From Rariloculus sp963665575 (lineage in GTDB: Bacteria > Pseudomonadota > Gammaproteobacteria > Steroidobacterales > Rariloculaceae): 64,000 nt of DNA. Location of the stretch: NCBI GenBank assembly GCA_963665575.2, contig CAXXDW010000006.1, positions 868,001-932,000 on the forward strand, read 5' to 3'. The notes beneath the pieces are model-generated. The model was not told where the DNA came from. It saw nothing but the letters and a program-made list of their open reading frames with translations, and ran no database searches. Below are positions 27,453-36,967 of this stretch, one piece after another. Positions within the stretch are counted from its first letter, which is position 1. Each line of letters begins with the position of its first letter. The position numbers and the translations under genes were made by a program.

Positions 27453-28745
27453 TCAGCCGCTGCCGGCAGCCTCGAGGATCGCCGTCACGCCCATGCCCCC
27501 GGCCGTGCAGGCCGTGATCAGCCCACGGCCCGAGCCGCGTTCGTGGAGGAGTTTCGCGAGCGTTCCGAGCAGCCGCGCGCCGGTCGCGGCGAACGGGTGG
27601 CCGATTGCGACGCTGCCGCCCCTGACGTTGAGCTTCGAGCGATCGATGGCGCCCAGCGGTTCCCTGCGACCCAGACGGTCACGGCAGAATTCCGGAGATT
27701 CCCACGCGGCGAGCGTCGCAAGCGCCTGCGCTGCGAACGCTTCGTGGATCTCGTAGAAGTCGAAGTCCTGCAGCGTCAGCTCGGCCTGCTCGAGCATCTC
27801 GGACACGGCATACGCCGGCGCCATGAGCAGGCCTTCGTCGTCGACGAAATTGACGGCGGCTTCCTTCCCGTGAGTCAGGTAGGCCAGGACCGGCAGGCCT
27901 CGCTCCGCCGCCCACGGCTCCGAACTCATGAGCACCGCCGACGCGCCGTCGGTCAACGGCGTGCTGTTGCCGGCCGTCAGCGTGCCGGAACCGCTTCTGT
28001 CGAACACGGGCTTGAGCTTTGCGAGTTGTTCGACATTCGAGTCTGCGCGAATGTTGTTGTCCCTGCGCACGCCCCTGAACTCGACGACGAGATCGTCGTA
28101 GAAACTGTCGCGATACGCGCGCTCGGCGCTCGCGTGACTCGCGAGCGCAAGTTCATCCTGCGCTTCGCGGGAGATGCCCCACTGCCTGGCAGTGATTTCC
28201 ATGCTCTGGCCCATCGACAGGCCCGTGCGCGGCTCGACGACGTTCGGCAACACCGGCTTGAAGTGCCGCGGCCTGAGTCCGAGCCAGGGTTTGAGCCGCT
28301 GTCCGAGCGTCTTGCCGCCTGCGCTTGCGAACAACAGGCGCCGGTAGGCGTCCGGGTAGACCACGGGAACGTCGCTGATGCTGTCGGTGCCGCCCGCTAT
28401 ACCGGAATCGATCATGCCGACAGCGATCTTGCTCGCAATGGCGGTCGCGGCGGACAGGCTCGTGCCGCAGGCGCGTTGAATGTCGAAAGCCGGCGTTTCG
28501 GCCGCGAGTCCCGAGGACAATGTCGACTCGCGCGCAAGGTTCCAGTCGCGCGAATGCTTGACGACCGCGCCGAGCGACACGTCGCCGAGGCGCTGGCCCT
28601 CAAGGCCGTAACGGTCGACGAGCCCACGCAGCGCCGCCGTCATCATTTCCATGTTCGAGCACCTGCGGTAGCTCGTATAGGCGCGGCAGAACGGTATCCT
28701 GACGGCTCCGACTATCGCGACGCGCCGCGCCGTGTGGTTACGCAT
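27453..28745 (-). CDS. Acetyl-CoA acetyltransferase / thiolase (FadI-like)
   Basis: 430 residues from ATG 28745 (MRNHTARRVAIVGAVRIPF), with a good GGGAGG ribosome site. Catalytic residues: nucleophile Cys in QRACGTSLSA, His in IGHPFAATGARLL and second Cys in TACTAGGMG. It has the longer FadI-type loop region. Roles include beta-oxidation or acetoacetyl-CoA formation. Its start overlaps the last eight bases of the truncated hsdM, and everything more than about 30 bases upstream of its ATG appears to have been replaced by the island, so its native promoter is probably lost. Confidence 0.93.
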   Translation of the reverse strand: MRNHTARRVAIVGAVRIPFCRAYTSYRRCSNMEMMTAALRGLVDRYGLEGQRLGDVSLGAVVKHSRDWNLARESTLSSGLAAETPAFDIQRACGTSLSAATAIASKIAVGMIDSGIAGGTDSISDVPVVYPDAYRRLLFASAGGKTLGQRLKPWLGLRPRHFKPVLPNVVEPRTGLSMGQSMEITARQWGISREAQDELALASHASAERAYRDSFYDDLVVEFRGVRRDNNIRADSNVEQLAKLKPVFDRSGSGTLTAGNSTPLTDGASAVLMSSEPWAAERGLPVLAYLTHGKEAAVNFVDDEGLLMAPAYAVSEMLEQAELTLQDFDFYEIHEAFAAQALATLAAWESPEFCRDRLGRREPLGAIDRSKLNVRGGSVAIGHPFAATGARLLGTLAKLLHERGSGRGLITACTAGGMGVTAILEAAGSG

Positions 28746-30669
28746 GGGCTTCCCTCCCGGACTCGTCCCAGTTCGCCACAACAAGGGACTTGGGCATCAG
28801 ATCGCAGACCCAGCCCTTGTCCTTCATTTGGTCGTTCCTGTTGCCAAACTTGATCTCTTCCTGCACGCGGTGGGTTTCGGCTACCCATCCGCTGGCGGCA
28901 ATCTGGTACGCATCGTCCCGCATGGTCTCGGCCCAGTAGCCCATCAGGTGCTGGTAGATGTTGTAGGCATCGAGCAACGGCGCTTGCCGAAACGCCGTCG
29001 ACAGGTTCTCCGCGAGGGATTGGATCAGCTTCTTGCGGTGATTGTCCTTGCCGAAGCTGGCGAAGATCGGCATGTTGGCATCGCGCCAATCGTCGAAGAC
29101 CTTCTGGACCTTCTGCCGGAGCGTGGAAAAACCAGTGTGTTCAAGGATTGTGCGCTTTACCTCGGGAAGCGTTCGTTTGATTTGCACATACCCTGCTCGC
29201 CCGGCGGATTCGAAGAGGAAGTTGCGCAAGTTGGGGAGCACCTGCCTGTATGCGTCGAGCGCGTCGATGTCGCGCTCCGGGATGCCGCCGCACAGGTGCC
29301 CGTCGATGTCCTGAACGTCCTCAGGCTCGTTGGTGTCGATGTAGCGCGGCCAGTTGAGATTGAATTCGTTCCTCGAATTGGCGATCTCGTCGAATGGCAC
29401 CATATCGGCGTAGCGCTGGATATCGAATTGCTGCTTGAACGTATCAACGATTCTGTGGATGTCCTGCTCGCGCAGTCTGTTTTTCGCTCCATGCTTGAGG
29501 AAACCTCTGAAGGCGTCAAGCATGAACACGCCCTTGCGTCCGGTAGCATTCTCTTTGCCCAGCACCACGATACAGGCCGGAATACCTGTGCCGTAGAACA
29601 AGTTGGCAGGCAGGCCAATGATGCCATTGAGGTAGCCGGAGCGGACAAGCTGCTCGCGAATCCTGGCTTCGGCATTTCCCCTGAACAGCACGCCACGCGG
29701 GAGGACGCAGGCAGCCTTTCCTGAGTTCTTCATCGATCGGATGATATGCAGCAAGTATGGGTAGTCGCCCTGTTTGCCGGGCGGCTCGCCCCAGGCAAAG
29801 CGCTGGTACAGGTCCTTGGAGGGTGTTAGTCCGGTCGACCAGGACTTGTCGAAGAATGGCGGATTGGCGACGACATAGTCAGAGGTGCGGAGTTGCTCGC
29901 CGTCCTTGAATTTTCGGGCCGTCAGCATGTTTCCGGAAACGACAGGCGCCGTGGGGAAGCCGTGCAGAATCATGTTCATGCGCGCAAGGCCTGCAGTCGT
30001 AACATCCTTCTCCTGTCCTTGCAGAGTAATTTGCTTGCCCGCCTCGGCCGCAACCTTAAGCAGCAGCGAGCCCGAGCCGCAAGTCGGATCGTAGGCGGTA
30101 GTCGATGCCTTGGAGTTCTGCGGCGAAATCTCGATCACCTTGGTGATGTCGCGGCTGGCCTCGCCAAGTGTGTAGAACAGGCCCTTGTTCTTGCCGCTCG
30201 GAGTGGCGAAATGCCGCATCAGGTATTTGTAGGCATCGCCCAAGATGTCGTCGTGCTCGGCTCGGTTCGACGAGAAATCGAGCTGCGGGCTGGCGAAGAT
30301 ATTGTTCAGGTTGGTCAGCCGCTCGACCATTTTGTTGCCTTGGCCACGTCTGTGCGGGTCGTTGAAGTCCGAGAAGTCGCTATGCGCCAGCCGTGAATTG
30401 GCGTTCACAAGCGGTGCGATGACCTGCGCATTGATTCTGTCCCCGATGTCCCTCTGGCCCCGTAGCGTGAGCATATCCGTGAAGCTCGTGCCATTCGGGG
30501 CCGTCACCGGCGGCGCGAAGTCCATGCTGTTGCCGTACTTGGCCGTGATGTACTTGATGAACAGCATGAACAGAACGTAGTCATTGTGCTGGCTCGCGTC
30601 CATGCCGCCGCGGAGTTCGTCACAGGACTGCCAGAGGGACGAGTAGAGGACGGACTTTTTGATGGCCAT
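28738..30669 (-). CDS. hsdM: Type I restriction-modification methylase HsdM, C-terminally truncated
   Basis: 643 residues with family start MAIKKSVLYSSLWQSCDEL. Adenine-methylase motif I is DPTCGSGSLLL (194-204) and motif IV is NPPF (269-272). The family's conserved G-x-FYTP box reads GLFYTLGEASR, with Pro replaced. As I know this subfamily, members run to about 800 residues and end in a helical region; here similarity stops at about DLMPKSLVVAN, and the last ~11 residues are encoded by the thiolase leader. No hsdS or hsdR is present. It starts 30 bases after ietS. Probably a remnant or an orphan methylase; activity doubtful. Confidence 0.9.
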   Translation of the reverse strand: MAIKKSVLYSSLWQSCDELRGGMDASQHNDYVLFMLFIKYITAKYGNSMDFAPPVTAPNGTSFTDMLTLRGQRDIGDRINAQVIAPLVNANSRLAHSDFSDFNDPHRRGQGNKMVERLTNLNNIFASPQLDFSSNRAEHDDILGDAYKYLMRHFATPSGKNKGLFYTLGEASRDITKVIEISPQNSKASTTAYDPTCGSGSLLLKVAAEAGKQITLQGQEKDVTTAGLARMNMILHGFPTAPVVSGNMLTARKFKDGEQLRTSDYVVANPPFFDKSWSTGLTPSKDLYQRFAWGEPPGKQGDYPYLLHIIRSMKNSGKAACVLPRGVLFRGNAEARIREQLVRSGYLNGIIGLPANLFYGTGIPACIVVLGKENATGRKGVFMLDAFRGFLKHGAKNRLREQDIHRIVDTFKQQFDIQRYADMVPFDEIANSRNEFNLNWPRYIDTNEPEDVQDIDGHLCGGIPERDIDALDAYRQVLPNLRNFLFESAGRAGYVQIKRTLPEVKRTILEHTGFSTLRQKVQKVFDDWRDANMPIFASFGKDNHRKKLIQSLAENLSTAFRQAPLLDAYNIYQHLMGYWAETMRDDAYQIAASGWVAETHRVQEEIKFGNRNDQMKDKGWVCDLMPKSLVVANWDESGREAHA

Positions 30670-30699
30670 TGCGGGGTGCTCACACTCGATGGAAAGTCC

Positions 30700-33303
30700 T
30701 CATGCATAGACCCCTACGTGCACAAGTAGCTGATCGCGAATCTCCTGATACACGTCGTATTGCACGTCGGCCTCGATCTCGAATGTTACGGCGAGTGCAT
30801 AAGGAATGTCCGTGTCAGGGCTCAGCCCACCGCCGGACGTATCCCGGCACTGAACGCGAAGTTGAATCGCCTCGTTTCCTTCGCGGTACGGTACTTTTTG
30901 GACGCGATTAACGAGGCGTTGTGACCATACGGTCCCTCGTTTCACCATGTTCGCGTCCGGCCCGGACGTCTTCATACCCAAGCCCCATCGTGGGTCTTTG
31001 CTATCTTCGTCTGGTGCCACGGCTTCGATTGCCAGCCCGGCAAGGCGATACTGGGAACGCACGGGGTCTATCGGTGAAAACCAGGCAACCGTCGCACGGA
31101 TGGAACGCGGCACACGTTCGCCGGACAACGATCCCGGAAACGGAAAACTGAAAACTTGCGCCGAATCTTTGCGAACCGTCCCGTAACCGACCAAAGTCAC
31201 TCCCATGTCCGGCGCGTGGCGCATCAAATGCGTATCTAAAACTCCATGACCGAAACGGCGACACACTTCTTCCTTGGCTCGTGCATGGTGTTGAGAACCC
31301 AAGCGCTCCTGTTCCCTGGCTTGGAGTTGCACGGCGTCCTCTGGCCATCGTGCGGCATTCACCGCGAGAGCGCGGGTCAGCAGGGCGAGTGTTCGACGGG
31401 GAAGTTCCTGACCTTCGTAGGGACCGCCGTCGCCGGTGAGGGCTTCGGCTGATTGGAGAATCGCACGTGTCGTCAGCGCTGCGGCGGGACTGGTGCCGCG
31501 CAACCTCTGCAGCCCCAAGAGTCCTCCACCCGGTGCGGCTGCGACTAGACCGGTGCGGCTAAAGCCTGTGACTGGCTTGAGAATAGCGTTGTCTCCTTGC
31601 GGCAAGGCACGAACCTCTACCTTTCCACCGGTTTCCAGAAGATCCGGCTTAACTGCGCGATGTGGTCCCAAACCGAATGCGCTCGTCATTTGCGGCAACA
31701 CCTGCTCGTGACCCTCCAGGCTCACGATCTCCGCCTGCGTCGGCGGGGTCTCGCCGCTCAGGTCCCTCGACAACCCTCCGACACAGAGGCCGTTCAAGCA
31801 CTCGGCTGGCGCAAGCAAGGTTCGGCGGTAAGCGGCGGCTCGCAAGGAACTGTCAACGATCTCGCGCCTGTCTGGCTCATCGGCGCCAGCGAATTCCGAT
31901 GGCCTGACTCCCCGCAGCAGCAATTCTCCGATGTTGCCTGCGGAGATCACGAATAGGACTCCATCAGCGGCCGACCACCAGTCCATCAGGCGCGCAAGCG
32001 CGCTGATCCGCCCGGCAAAGTGAAACTCCCGCAATCCAACTGAGAAGTTCACGACAAAGACATCCGCCGCCAGTGGTTCCCGGCCGCGCAATAGTCTCGT
32101 CAGGCCGCTATGCACGAGATCGACGAATAGCCTATCCTCCGGGGAGCGTGTGTCGTCATCGCCGTCGACCAACACCGGCACGGAAACGATTCGCGCGTCG
32201 TTCAACGCGTCGCCGTCGGCCTGAAGATCGCCTCGCAAGATTAAGGAAGCCATGCCGGTAGCGTGGTAACGGTGATCGACGACCGAAAGGCGCACGAGGT
32301 CATGCACATCTTCGATGATCACCCCTCCATCCAGCATGGTGTGAGCGGCCGCAGGGGTGCCGTCCAGTAACGCGGCGCGAATCGGCGCGTTCCCATTGAA
32401 CGCTGATCCCGGCTCATCGGGAGCAACTACACTAACCGGTTCGCTTGGCGCCGACTGAGCAATCGTTTGCGGCAGGACGAACTGCACGCCCTCAAGAGTG
32501 GCGAGGCCGTCGAGGTCGCCCGGATCGTCGAGCATCGCCCGCACGGCAATGGCCGATAGTCCGGCCAAGATCCCTTCGTAAACAAAGCCGTCTTCCGAGA
32601 TAGACGCGCGGTCGAGCACGCGACCTCCGAGGTCCGCGACGCGCCTCTCGGCGTCGCGCCGCCATGCGGTACGTTGCCCAACATCCGACGTTGGCCAAAC
32701 TTCCAACTCAACCGAAACCTGGGCGTTGTCATCAAAGGGGAGCCTGTCCTCGATGATCGCTCGCGCACTCGCGCTCAAGCGATCTTCCGGACCCCAGGTG
32801 CGCAGCTCGAGCATCACGTCGAACAAGGACCACCACGGGCTCGCACCATCAGGTGCGGTTTCGCCTCGTTGGTGTGCGCTCCAGAGCGCCCGAAGACGCC
32901 GGAGGGCATCTATGGTTGGCATGGTTGCGTACAGCGTCCGCGAGAGTGCGGTGCCACCTGCCGCCGGAGCGAATCCGTCGGGGAAGTCCGTGATTGCGTC
33001 CAGTGCCGTCTCCGCGAACACCGCGAGCCCGATCTCTCGGGCTGCCCGCACAAACCGCTGAATGGTGCCGGCCACCACGAACACCAGCGCGCGTTCCGGG
33101 GCAACGCCATTTGGGTCCTCTCGCAGCGCCAATCCCGGGTCTGGTTGATCCAAGGCCTCCGCGAGGCGATTGAAAGTCGTCTGAAATCGTTGCCCTTGCG
33201 TTCGTCGGCCTGGTCCTCCCGGTGGTGGCGGGAAGCTTGGAGAGCCTCGAAGTCGAGTGGCTTGCGTGGGTTCAGGAAACCGGAGAATGGGCCGATCGGC
33301 CAT
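30700..33303 (-). CDS. ietS: Subtilisin-like (S8) protease, IetS-type anti-phage effector
   Basis: 867 residues from ATG 33303, which has AAAGGA eight bases upstream; two earlier in-frame ATGs (33312, 33327) lack this. The S8 catalytic residues are visible: D314 in LLDGTPAA, H347 in DHRYHATGMAS, oxyanion N457 in VISAGN and S605 in RGTSPAAALTTR. A ~300-residue N-terminal domain and ~260-residue C-terminal beta region flank the protease. No signal peptide, so it acts in the cytosol. Paired with the AAA ATPase gene (32-base overlap) it fits IetAS, first described on Ti plasmids as a stability module and later as anti-phage defence. Confidence 0.85.
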   Translation of the reverse strand: MADRPILRFPEPTQATRLRGSPSFPPPPGGPGRRTQGQRFQTTFNRLAEALDQPDPGLALREDPNGVAPERALVFVVAGTIQRFVRAAREIGLAVFAETALDAITDFPDGFAPAAGGTALSRTLYATMPTIDALRRLRALWSAHQRGETAPDGASPWWSLFDVMLELRTWGPEDRLSASARAIIEDRLPFDDNAQVSVELEVWPTSDVGQRTAWRRDAERRVADLGGRVLDRASISEDGFVYEGILAGLSAIAVRAMLDDPGDLDGLATLEGVQFVLPQTIAQSAPSEPVSVVAPDEPGSAFNGNAPIRAALLDGTPAAAHTMLDGGVIIEDVHDLVRLSVVDHRYHATGMASLILRGDLQADGDALNDARIVSVPVLVDGDDDTRSPEDRLFVDLVHSGLTRLLRGREPLAADVFVVNFSVGLREFHFAGRISALARLMDWWSAADGVLFVISAGNIGELLLRGVRPSEFAGADEPDRREIVDSSLRAAAYRRTLLAPAECLNGLCVGGLSRDLSGETPPTQAEIVSLEGHEQVLPQMTSAFGLGPHRAVKPDLLETGGKVEVRALPQGDNAILKPVTGFSRTGLVAAAPGGGLLGLQRLRGTSPAAALTTRAILQSAEALTGDGGPYEGQELPRRTLALLTRALAVNAARWPEDAVQLQAREQERLGSQHHARAKEEVCRRFGHGVLDTHLMRHAPDMGVTLVGYGTVRKDSAQVFSFPFPGSLSGERVPRSIRATVAWFSPIDPVRSQYRLAGLAIEAVAPDEDSKDPRWGLGMKTSGPDANMVKRGTVWSQRLVNRVQKVPYREGNEAIQLRVQCRDTSGGGLSPDTDIPYALAVTFEIEADVQYDVYQEIRDQLLVHVGVYA

Positions 33304-34291
33304 CGTCAACATCCTTTGGCGGTGCATAGCGCCGCGAGGCGGACGCCCTTACCCTGTCGTCAAGGATCGACCGCAATGCCCGCCTACCTAGAGAGAGAGC
33401 AACGCGTCGCTCCACATCAAGAAAGAAAGCCTCGGCTTCGGAGAAACTCTCCGGGGAGACTGCTTCGCAGAGACGCTTCGCCGTATAGCCAGGTTGGTCT
33501 CCGAGCAGAACCAAGCGGTCCGAAAAGAAGCCGATTAGCTGCTGTTCGGTCGGACGCCCGAGTTCCAGTCGCAACTCGAATCGCCGCCATGTTGCCCGGT
33601 CAAGCAGCTCTGGATGATTGGTTGCACCTATGAGAATGCAGTACGACGGCAAGTCGTCCAACTGCAACAGCAATGTGGTGACGACGCGTTTGATCTCTCC
33701 GGTCTCATGAATGTCGCCGCGTTCCTTGCCGATCGCGTCGAACTCATCGAAAAAAAGCACGCAAGGTTCGGTGCGCACAAAGTCGAACAATCGGCGTAGA
33801 CGCTGGGCAGTCTCGCCGAGATAGCTCGTTACCACCGCCTCGTAACGTACGGTGAACCAGGGGAGCGCGAGTTCATGCGCAAGCGCTTCGGCGAGCGATG
33901 TCTTGCCGTTGCCGGGAGGCCCTGCAAGCAATACGCGATGACGAGGCTCTAGGCCGTTTGCGCGCAGAACGTCGGCGCGGCGCTGTTCCTCGACGAGTTC
34001 GTTGCAAGCAGCGCGAACTGCGGGGTCGAGATAGACCTCGCACAGCGAACGCCTCGGCTCGCGGCGAAGAATGCCGCCAGAGCCGTCCCGGACGCGCAGT
34101 CCGGGACGCTTCTGATCAGGGCCATTTGCAGATTTGGTCGCGACGAGGGTCTTGGTAATCCGGTCTGCGACTCCTCCGTGGCGCTTTGCCCGTTCATCAG
34201 CGGCGATTGCCTCGGCTGTTGCTCGCACGTTCGCCGTGTCGCCAGTCAGACCGGCCTTGACAAGATTGATGACTAGATCACTGCGTGCCAT
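33272..34291 (-). CDS. ietA: AAA+ ATPase, IetA-type partner of the subtilase
   Basis: 339 residues. One AAA module: Walker A AGPPGNGKTSLAEALAHEL, pore-loop region YEAVVTSYLGETAQRLR, Walker B CVLFFDEFDAIGKE, sensor-1 GATNHPELLDRATWRRF with the Arg finger. The ~110-residue N-terminus is helical and basic. In IetAS pairs the ATPase is thought to control or deliver substrates to the protease; in the plasmid-stability setting it was the antidote. It is the first gene of the leftward ietA-ietS-hsdM run. Codon use (AAT, AAA, TTG more frequent) looks less GC-rich than its neighbours. Confidence 0.85.
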   Translation of the reverse strand: MARSDLVINLVKAGLTGDTANVRATAEAIAADERAKRHGGVADRITKTLVATKSANGPDQKRPGLRVRDGSGGILRREPRRSLCEVYLDPAVRAACNELVEEQRRADVLRANGLEPRHRVLLAGPPGNGKTSLAEALAHELALPWFTVRYEAVVTSYLGETAQRLRRLFDFVRTEPCVLFFDEFDAIGKERGDIHETGEIKRVVTTLLLQLDDLPSYCILIGATNHPELLDRATWRRFELRLELGRPTEQQLIGFFSDRLVLLGDQPGYTAKRLCEAVSPESFSEAEAFFLDVERRVALSLGRRALRSILDDRVRASASRRYAPPKDVDDGRSAHSPVS

Positions 34292-34848
34292 ATCCGCATC
34301 GGGTTCTTGCGCCGGTAGGCGTTAAGTCGGCATCCACGAAGGTTTGCCCCAAAACGGCCCCGTTTATTGAATATTGCCACCGATTTGTAAAAATGTCTCC
34401 CGGAAAAACCATTTCCTCCCCGGGTACGCGACCATGCACGGGAAAACAGTTTCAGGACAGCCCGTGGAATTTTGGCCAGTAAACCCACACGATTCAGTCC
34501 CGTTGTTATCGTCAACAAAGGGTAACGCTCTCGATTGTCCTGCCAAGCTGTCCAGCGACTGGCGTCCGATTACGTGAGACACTGGTTCGCGCTCTGGTGC
34601 AGAGTGCCCCCAATATGGCACATTCGGGAATGCCCGCCATCACCGGCACCCCTTACGAGCCGCACCTTGATCAAGCGAGATCACTTGTCCATCTACCGAT
34701 CTGCCAGCCATGCGGCACGGCTACACTCAACTCGTCCCCTTGACCCTCGACTTCGGACTGCGTGAATTCCATGGCCAAACATGGCATCAGCGCAGCCGCG
34801 GTACGGTTTTCGGGACACGGACAGCGCTAGGCGCGCAGTCGCCACGCG
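34292..34848. other. Non-coding right flank of the defence island (557 bp)
   Basis: No ORF with recognisable protein features. The part from about 34320 to 34560 is visibly richer in A/T runs than the rest of the window, suggesting imported DNA. AAACGG/CCGTTT at ~34350 makes a small inverted repeat. A TTGACC at 34740-34745 with TGAATT 17 nt on (34763-34768) may be the promoter for the downstream kinase. No att-like long repeat was found. Confidence 0.5.
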
Positions 34849-36912
34849 ATGTCGCTGCGCGCCCAGCTTCTCGCCTTCGGTCTGCTGACACTCGTGCTGC
34901 CGTGGGCCGGGATGCGCTTCGTTCAGGAGATGGAGGGTGCGCTGCGCCGTGGTCTTGAGGCCTCGCTGCTCGCGAGCGCCGGAACTGTCGCTGCCGCGCT
35001 TGACGACGAGCCCGCGCTGATTCGTCCCGTGGGCGAACGTGCGAACGAGCCGGCTGGCGTTGCTGCGACAATCTACGCCGAGCCGCTGCGCCGCGAACTC
35101 ACGGTCGACGGTTTTGACAACGATTGGGATCCTGGCGACGCGACGGTGCGATCGCTGCCGGGCGGCCACGCGTACCGGACCGGCGTTTACGGACGCTACG
35201 CGTACCTCCTTGTCGCTGTCGCAGACCCTGACATCGTCCAGCAAGGTTCCCCAGGGCAGACGCCCTACGGCGACCGCCTGCTGCTCATGCTCGGACCCGA
35301 GTCCGGTGCATCGAGTCCGCTGCTGCTCATGACCCGGGCGCCGGGCCGGTTCCGGGCGCAGCGGACGATGCCGCCCGCGTTTGCACCGAGCGGCAGTTTC
35401 GAGGACCGCGTGCTCGGCGCATGGCGGACCACAGCCGATGGCTACAGCGTCGAGGCCCGGGTACCGCTCGACCTGGTCGGCGCGTCGCTTGGACTTGCCG
35501 TTATCGATGTCGATCCGGCAGGTGCTTCGAACTACTCGGTCGAACTGAACTCGACCTGGGAAGGCGGGCAGGCCAGGGCCTCGCGCTTCATCCACCAGCT
35601 TGCGCAATTGCAGGAGTTCGTGAACCAGTTCAACCGTGCCGGAGACCGTTTCCGCGTCGTGAACCGCGACGGCTGGGTGCTTTCCGATGCCGGCGATGTC
35701 GGGTCCGGCACTTTGGCTAACGGGACCGCCGCAACGACGCTTGCCGAGCGCATGTTCCGCTCGTTGCTCGGCCGCGACGATCCTGACTACGAAACGCTCG
35801 AGGAACCGTTCGGCCGCCTCGGTGACGAGGCGCTCAGGGCCGCACTGGAAGGAGAGCCCGCGACGGCGTGGTTCCGACGGGGACCGGACGACAGCGCGAT
35901 TGTTGCGGCCGCCGCACCGATTCGCGGCCCGGACGGCGTGCTCGGCGCCGTGCTGCTCGAGCAGGCCAGCGATCCGATCCTGACGCTCACGAACCAGGCA
36001 CTGATGCGGCTCATGACGTTCACGCTGCTCGCGAGCGTGCTCGCGGCCGCAGGGCTCCTCGCTTACGCGACGTATCTTTCGCTCAGAGTCAGAAGGCTTG
36101 CACATGCCGCCGAAACGGCGCTCGGACCGAAGGGAGAGATTCAGGTTGACGTGCCCGGCCGGCGTGCGAGCGACGAACTTGGCGATCTCGCGCGCAGCTT
36201 CGCGGACCTGCTCCGACGTCTTCGCGAGCACACGGACTATCTGCGCACGCTTGCGAGCAAGCTCTCGCACGAACTTCGAACGCCGCTGGCGGTCGTCTCG
36301 ACCTCGCTCGACAACCTCGAGCAGGAGGCCGACAGGGACGCGGCGCAGGTCTACCTGCAGCGCTTGCGCGGCGGCACCGACCGCCTGGACTCGATACTTG
36401 CGGCAATGAGCGAAGCCACGCGGATGGAGCACGCGATCGAGGAAACGACGCCGGAGGTGTTCGATCTCGCTGCGGTCGTCGAGGCTTGCGGCAAGGCGTA
36501 TGGCGACGTCTATACCGAGCGCGATTTCGTCTGCGATCTGCGAACCGACGGGCCGGCCACGGTCAGCGGTTCGGGTGACCTGGTCGCGCAGCTCATGGAC
36601 AAGCTCGTCGACAATGCGGTCGGTTTCAGCCCGGGCGGCAGCCGCATCGGGATCGATCTGCTCGGCGCGCCTTCGGAGTTTGTCCTGTCCGTCAGCAATA
36701 CGGGTTCGGAGCTGCCCGAGTCGATGCGCGAGCAACTGTTCGATTCACTGGTGTCGATTCGCAAGCGCGGCGACGACCGGCCGCACCTCGGACTCGGGCT
36801 TTATATCGTCGCGCTGATCGCGAAGTTCCACGGCGGCCGCGTGGCGGCCGACAACCTGCCGGATCGTGACGGCGTCGTCTTTAGCGTCTACTTTCCGCGC
36901 TACCGGCGGTAA
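34849..36912 (+). CDS. Sortase-system type sensor histidine kinase (PdsS-like)
   Basis: 687 residues. One N-terminal membrane helix (LLAFGLLTLVLPWAGM), a long periplasmic sensor of ~350 residues with a carbohydrate-binding-like part (ELTVDGFDNDWDPGD), a second helix near 385-410, HAMP, HisKA with H474 in SKLSHELRTPLAV, and an HATPase (DNAVGFSPGG; HLGLGLYIVALIAKFHGGR). The layout and text match the histidine kinase of the proteobacterial dedicated sortase system. Its expected partner regulator is at 44289-44987 rather than adjacent. No sortase or target protein is in the window. Confidence 0.82.
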   Translation: MSLRAQLLAFGLLTLVLPWAGMRFVQEMEGALRRGLEASLLASAGTVAAALDDEPALIRPVGERANEPAGVAATIYAEPLRRELTVDGFDNDWDPGDATVRSLPGGHAYRTGVYGRYAYLLVAVADPDIVQQGSPGQTPYGDRLLLMLGPESGASSPLLLMTRAPGRFRAQRTMPPAFAPSGSFEDRVLGAWRTTADGYSVEARVPLDLVGASLGLAVIDVDPAGASNYSVELNSTWEGGQARASRFIHQLAQLQEFVNQFNRAGDRFRVVNRDGWVLSDAGDVGSGTLANGTAATTLAERMFRSLLGRDDPDYETLEEPFGRLGDEALRAALEGEPATAWFRRGPDDSAIVAAAAPIRGPDGVLGAVLLEQASDPILTLTNQALMRLMTFTLLASVLAAAGLLAYATYLSLRVRRLAHAAETALGPKGEIQVDVPGRRASDELGDLARSFADLLRRLREHTDYLRTLASKLSHELRTPLAVVSTSLDNLEQEADRDAAQVYLQRLRGGTDRLDSILAAMSEATRMEHAIEETTPEVFDLAAVVEACGKAYGDVYTERDFVCDLRTDGPATVSGSGDLVAQLMDKLVDNAVGFSPGGSRIGIDLLGAPSEFVLSVSNTGSELPESMREQLFDSLVSIRKRGDDRPHLGLGLYIVALIAKFHGGRVAADNLPDRDGVVFSVYFPRYRR

Positions 36913-36916
36913 CTCC

Positions 36917-36935
36917 GGCCGGCGGTTTGCCGGCC
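36917..36935 (+). terminator. Hairpin after the sensor kinase gene
   Basis: GGCCGGC and GCCGGCC form a 7-bp stem with a GGTTT loop, five bases after the stop codon. The following sequence TTGAG gives only a weak T-tract. Confidence 0.4.
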
Positions 36936-36967
36936 TTGAGAGATCCGCGCGCCCGAAACCCCCGGTA

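Larger units (their letters stand above)
28738..34320 (-). mobile_element. Accessory defence island remnant (ietA-ietS-truncated hsdM)
   Basis: Three leftward defence-type genes with tight spacing lie between a thiolase and a chromosomal sensor kinase. The left edge is sharp: hsdM is cut within about 30 bases of the thiolase ATG. The right edge is diffuse in the 34.3-34.8 kb non-coding stretch. No integrase, tRNA or transposase is present, so the island's mode of arrival is not shown. Confidence 0.55.

Noticed and set aside
34364..34621. 85-codon frame on the minus strand in the island flank
   Set aside because: No ribosome site, odd composition and no recognisable motif; treated as non-coding.
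28761..34738. 9-base direct match ACTCGTCCC near both ends of the defence island as an att site
   Set aside because: Too short to be meaningful in about 500 bases of search space and not next to an integrase or tRNA.
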